Source of the DNA: Brachyspira pilosicoli P43/6/78
GTDB lineage: Bacteria; Spirochaetota; Brachyspiria; Brachyspirales; Brachyspiraceae
Length of the DNA stretch: 64,000 nt
NCBI RefSeq assembly: GCF_000325665.1
Contig: NC_019908.1
Location: 1,364,001-1,428,000 of the forward strand
Direction of reading: 5' to 3'
Within the stretch, counting starts at the first letter, position 1. The number at the start of each line of letters is the position of its first letter. Made by a program: the position numbers and the translations under genes. Below, piece after piece: positions 62,699 through 64,000 of the stretch. The notes beneath the pieces were generated by a model. It saw only the letters and a program-made list of their open reading frames with translations. It searched no databases and had not been told where the DNA came from.

Positions 62699-63124
62699 AT
62701 GGAAAAATTAATTGTAGAATATTTAGAGCTTTTCTTTGCTGCTTATTTAATTAAGTTTTTATTTATAAGATTTATATCTGAGATTCCATATTTTAAAAAA
62801 TACTATTATACAAGAGAAATTTTACCTGGGGTAAGAAATTGGGATAATAGATTAAAAATGATTTATTATTTTGAAATTTTCTCTATATCTCAAAGTTTAT
62901 TTTTAGCATTATTAGTGATGCTGTTTCATTATTTTTTATCAATAAATAATTATATAGAAATAGTTATAGCTTTTTTAATATATGCTTTTATATCCACTTT
63001 TGAGAAGTTTAAATTTACAATAATAATGAGCGACTACCCTATCTCTCTTTTTGTAATGAATACAATTATAAGTATAACAATATTAATTATACAATTTTTT
63101 ATAATGGCTCTAATAATTATTTAA
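62699..63124 (+). CDS. Hypothetical membrane protein
   Basis: This 141-residue protein has three or four hydrophobic segments (about 8-26, 62-81, 85-105 and 118-140). A central cytoplasmic loop rich in Tyr, Arg and Lys (YYYTREILPGVRNWDNRLK, about 36-54) separates the first two. It begins 18 bases after the SPASM-type gene and overlaps the convergent nucleotidyltransferase gene by 4 bases. No family recognised. Confidence 0.55.
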   Translation: MEKLIVEYLELFFAAYLIKFLFIRFISEIPYFKKYYYTREILPGVRNWDNRLKMIYYFEIFSISQSLFLALLVMLFHYFLSINNYIEIVIAFLIYAFISTFEKFKFTIIMSDYPISLFVMNTIISITILIIQFFIMALIII

Positions 63125-64000
63125 TTTTGCTCAATATTAATAGAAGCACCCATATCCATAGAATTAGTCTTTCCCTTATAATGTGCATTTTCAGATATTA
63201 TACAATTTTCCATTAAAGCATTTGATATATCCACTTCCTCAAACATTATACAGTTTTTTAATATTGAGTTTTCTATATTAGAATTCTTTCCTATATGCAC
63301 ATAAGGACCTATAACAGACCTATTAATTTTAACGTCCTCTTCAATAAAAACAGGAGGTATTATAGCAGTATCTTTTACCCATTTACTGAGTATGCTATGA
63401 GTGATTATAGTTTTATTTGTTTCTATCATAGTGTTTTTCTCACCGCAATCATACCAACCATCAAGTTTGAATGTTTTAAACACACTTCCATTTTGTATCA
63501 TATGCTCTAAAGCATCTGTTAATTGATACTCATTTTTTGTTTTTATATCATTTTTAATTATATAATCTATAGCATCAAATAACTCTTTAGAACTTACTAT
63601 ATTATACATTCCTGTTAAAGCTAAATTACTCACAGGCTCTTTGGGTTTTTCTATAAGCTTCGTAATAACACCATTACTGTCAAGCAAAGCAACACCAAAT
63701 CTGCTTGGATTATCAACCTCACATACTCCTAATGCATTTTCATTTTTAGCTACTATTTCTGATAAATTAAGCTTAAATATTGTATCTCCAAGTATAATAA
63801 AAAGCTTATCATCATCTTTTATATGCTCTCTAGTAAGTGAAACAGCATGAGCTAATCCTCTAAACTCTTTTTGCTCTACAAAAGTAAGTTTTACATCTTT
63901 ATATTTAGAAGTTAAGTAGTTTATCATCTTATCTTTTAAATATCCTACTATAAATATAACCTCTTCAAGATTCTCTAACTCCAATACCTCTTTCATAATA
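63121..64000 (-). CDS. Sugar-1-phosphate nucleotidyltransferase with C-terminal left-handed beta-helix, 5' end outside the window
   Basis: The frame is open to the right edge, so the N-terminal nucleotide-binding motif (GxGTRL...) is missing. The visible part has the RmlA-type core: EVIFIVGYLKDKM, RGLAHAVSLTREH, ILGDTIF (the metal Asp), GVCEVDNPSRFGVALLDSNGVI (outline: V..PSRFGVA), KLIEKP and LTGMYNI. The C-terminal 80 residues form hexapeptide repeats (VKINRSVIGPYVHIGKNSNIENSIL, as outline [IV]...[SNI]). It should join a nucleotide to a sugar phosphate (glucose or mannose type) for glycan precursors. Substrate not assignable. Confidence 0.82.
   Translation of the reverse strand, partial: IMKEVLELENLEEVIFIVGYLKDKMINYLTSKYKDVKLTFVEQKEFRGLAHAVSLTREHIKDDDKLFIILGDTIFKLNLSEIVAKNENALGVCEVDNPSRFGVALLDSNGVITKLIEKPKEPVSNLALTGMYNIVSSKELFDAIDYIIKNDIKTKNEYQLTDALEHMIQNGSVFKTFKLDGWYDCGEKNTMIETNKTIITHSILSKWVKDTAIIPPVFIEEDVKINRSVIGPYVHIGKNSNIENSILKNCIMFEEVDISNALMENCIISENAHYKGKTNSMDMGASINIEQN

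Noticed and set aside
1-64000. tRNA, rRNA, CRISPR arrays, transposases, integrases or prophage genes
   Set aside because: None was recognised on either strand; the dispersed GC-rich repeats lack the regular spacer pattern of CRISPR and carry no transposase.

Overview
The window is an AT-rich (roughly 25-28% GC by eye), densely packed bacterial chromosome segment that reads as a spirochaete, most probably Brachyspira. The evidence is the very low GC with AAGGAG-type ribosome sites, many Cys-lipoproteins with spirochaete-style lipoboxes, an outer-membrane protein resembling the spirochaete UPF0164 group, a spiro-SPASM-like protein, an MglBAC sugar transporter, and flagellar sigma-28-like promoters. 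No rRNA, tRNA, CRISPR, transposase or phage gene was found. The species call is inference.

Layout. 1-10.3 kb: N-terminus of a CtpA protease, a cell-wall amidase, a ROK glucokinase, a two-domain glycosyltransferase, a split chromate transporter, lipoproteins, a peptide-binding protein and malic enzyme. 10.4-13 kb: metY-metX behind a promoter, a Met-rich leader peptide and mutually exclusive hairpins, which together look like a ribosome-mediated attenuator. 13-16.6 kb: an envelope operon, then msrB and a frameshifted msrA. 16.6-21.3 kb: mglBAC with an extra 46-residue membrane protein, then a 62-residue gene behind a sigma-28-like promoter. 21.3-34.6 kb: housekeeping genes (rluD-type, lspA, coaD, miaB, mcsA, a degenerate mcsB, nfnA, rplS, pncB, manC) mixed with envelope proteins. 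34.8-44.4 kb: coaBC, an ABC exporter, an M16 peptidase, deoB and a TetR regulator. 44.5-52.4 kb: a TetR-controlled alkylsulfatase, a HAD phosphatase, YjbQ, a 29-residue ribosomal-type peptide, a NuoE/F/G-like iron-sulfur cluster with a decayed flavin/NADH site, and a GlpD-like dehydrogenase. 52.5-64 kb: a PepSY-like protein, fhs, recJ, a frameshifted MATE pump, prfA, a radical-SAM-like SPASM protein without its radical-SAM cysteines, and the 3' part of a sugar nucleotidyltransferase.

How the parts fit together. MetX and MetY make homocysteine from O-acetylhomoserine, and their leader appears to sense methionine supply. MsrA and MsrB repair oxidised methionine in envelope proteins. MglBAC imports sugar that glucokinase could phosphorylate. 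LspA processes the many lipoproteins. The NuoEFG-like trio followed by GlpD looks like a redox unit, but its electron donor is unclear.

Two global patterns stand out. Five genes carry an apparent one-step frameshift, three of them at A-runs (msrA, mcsB, nfnA, a lipoprotein and the MATE gene). All four convergent intergenic gaps longer than 300 bp contain the same two families of locally GC-rich mosaic repeats, and one of these copies is bracketed by 50-bp direct repeats.
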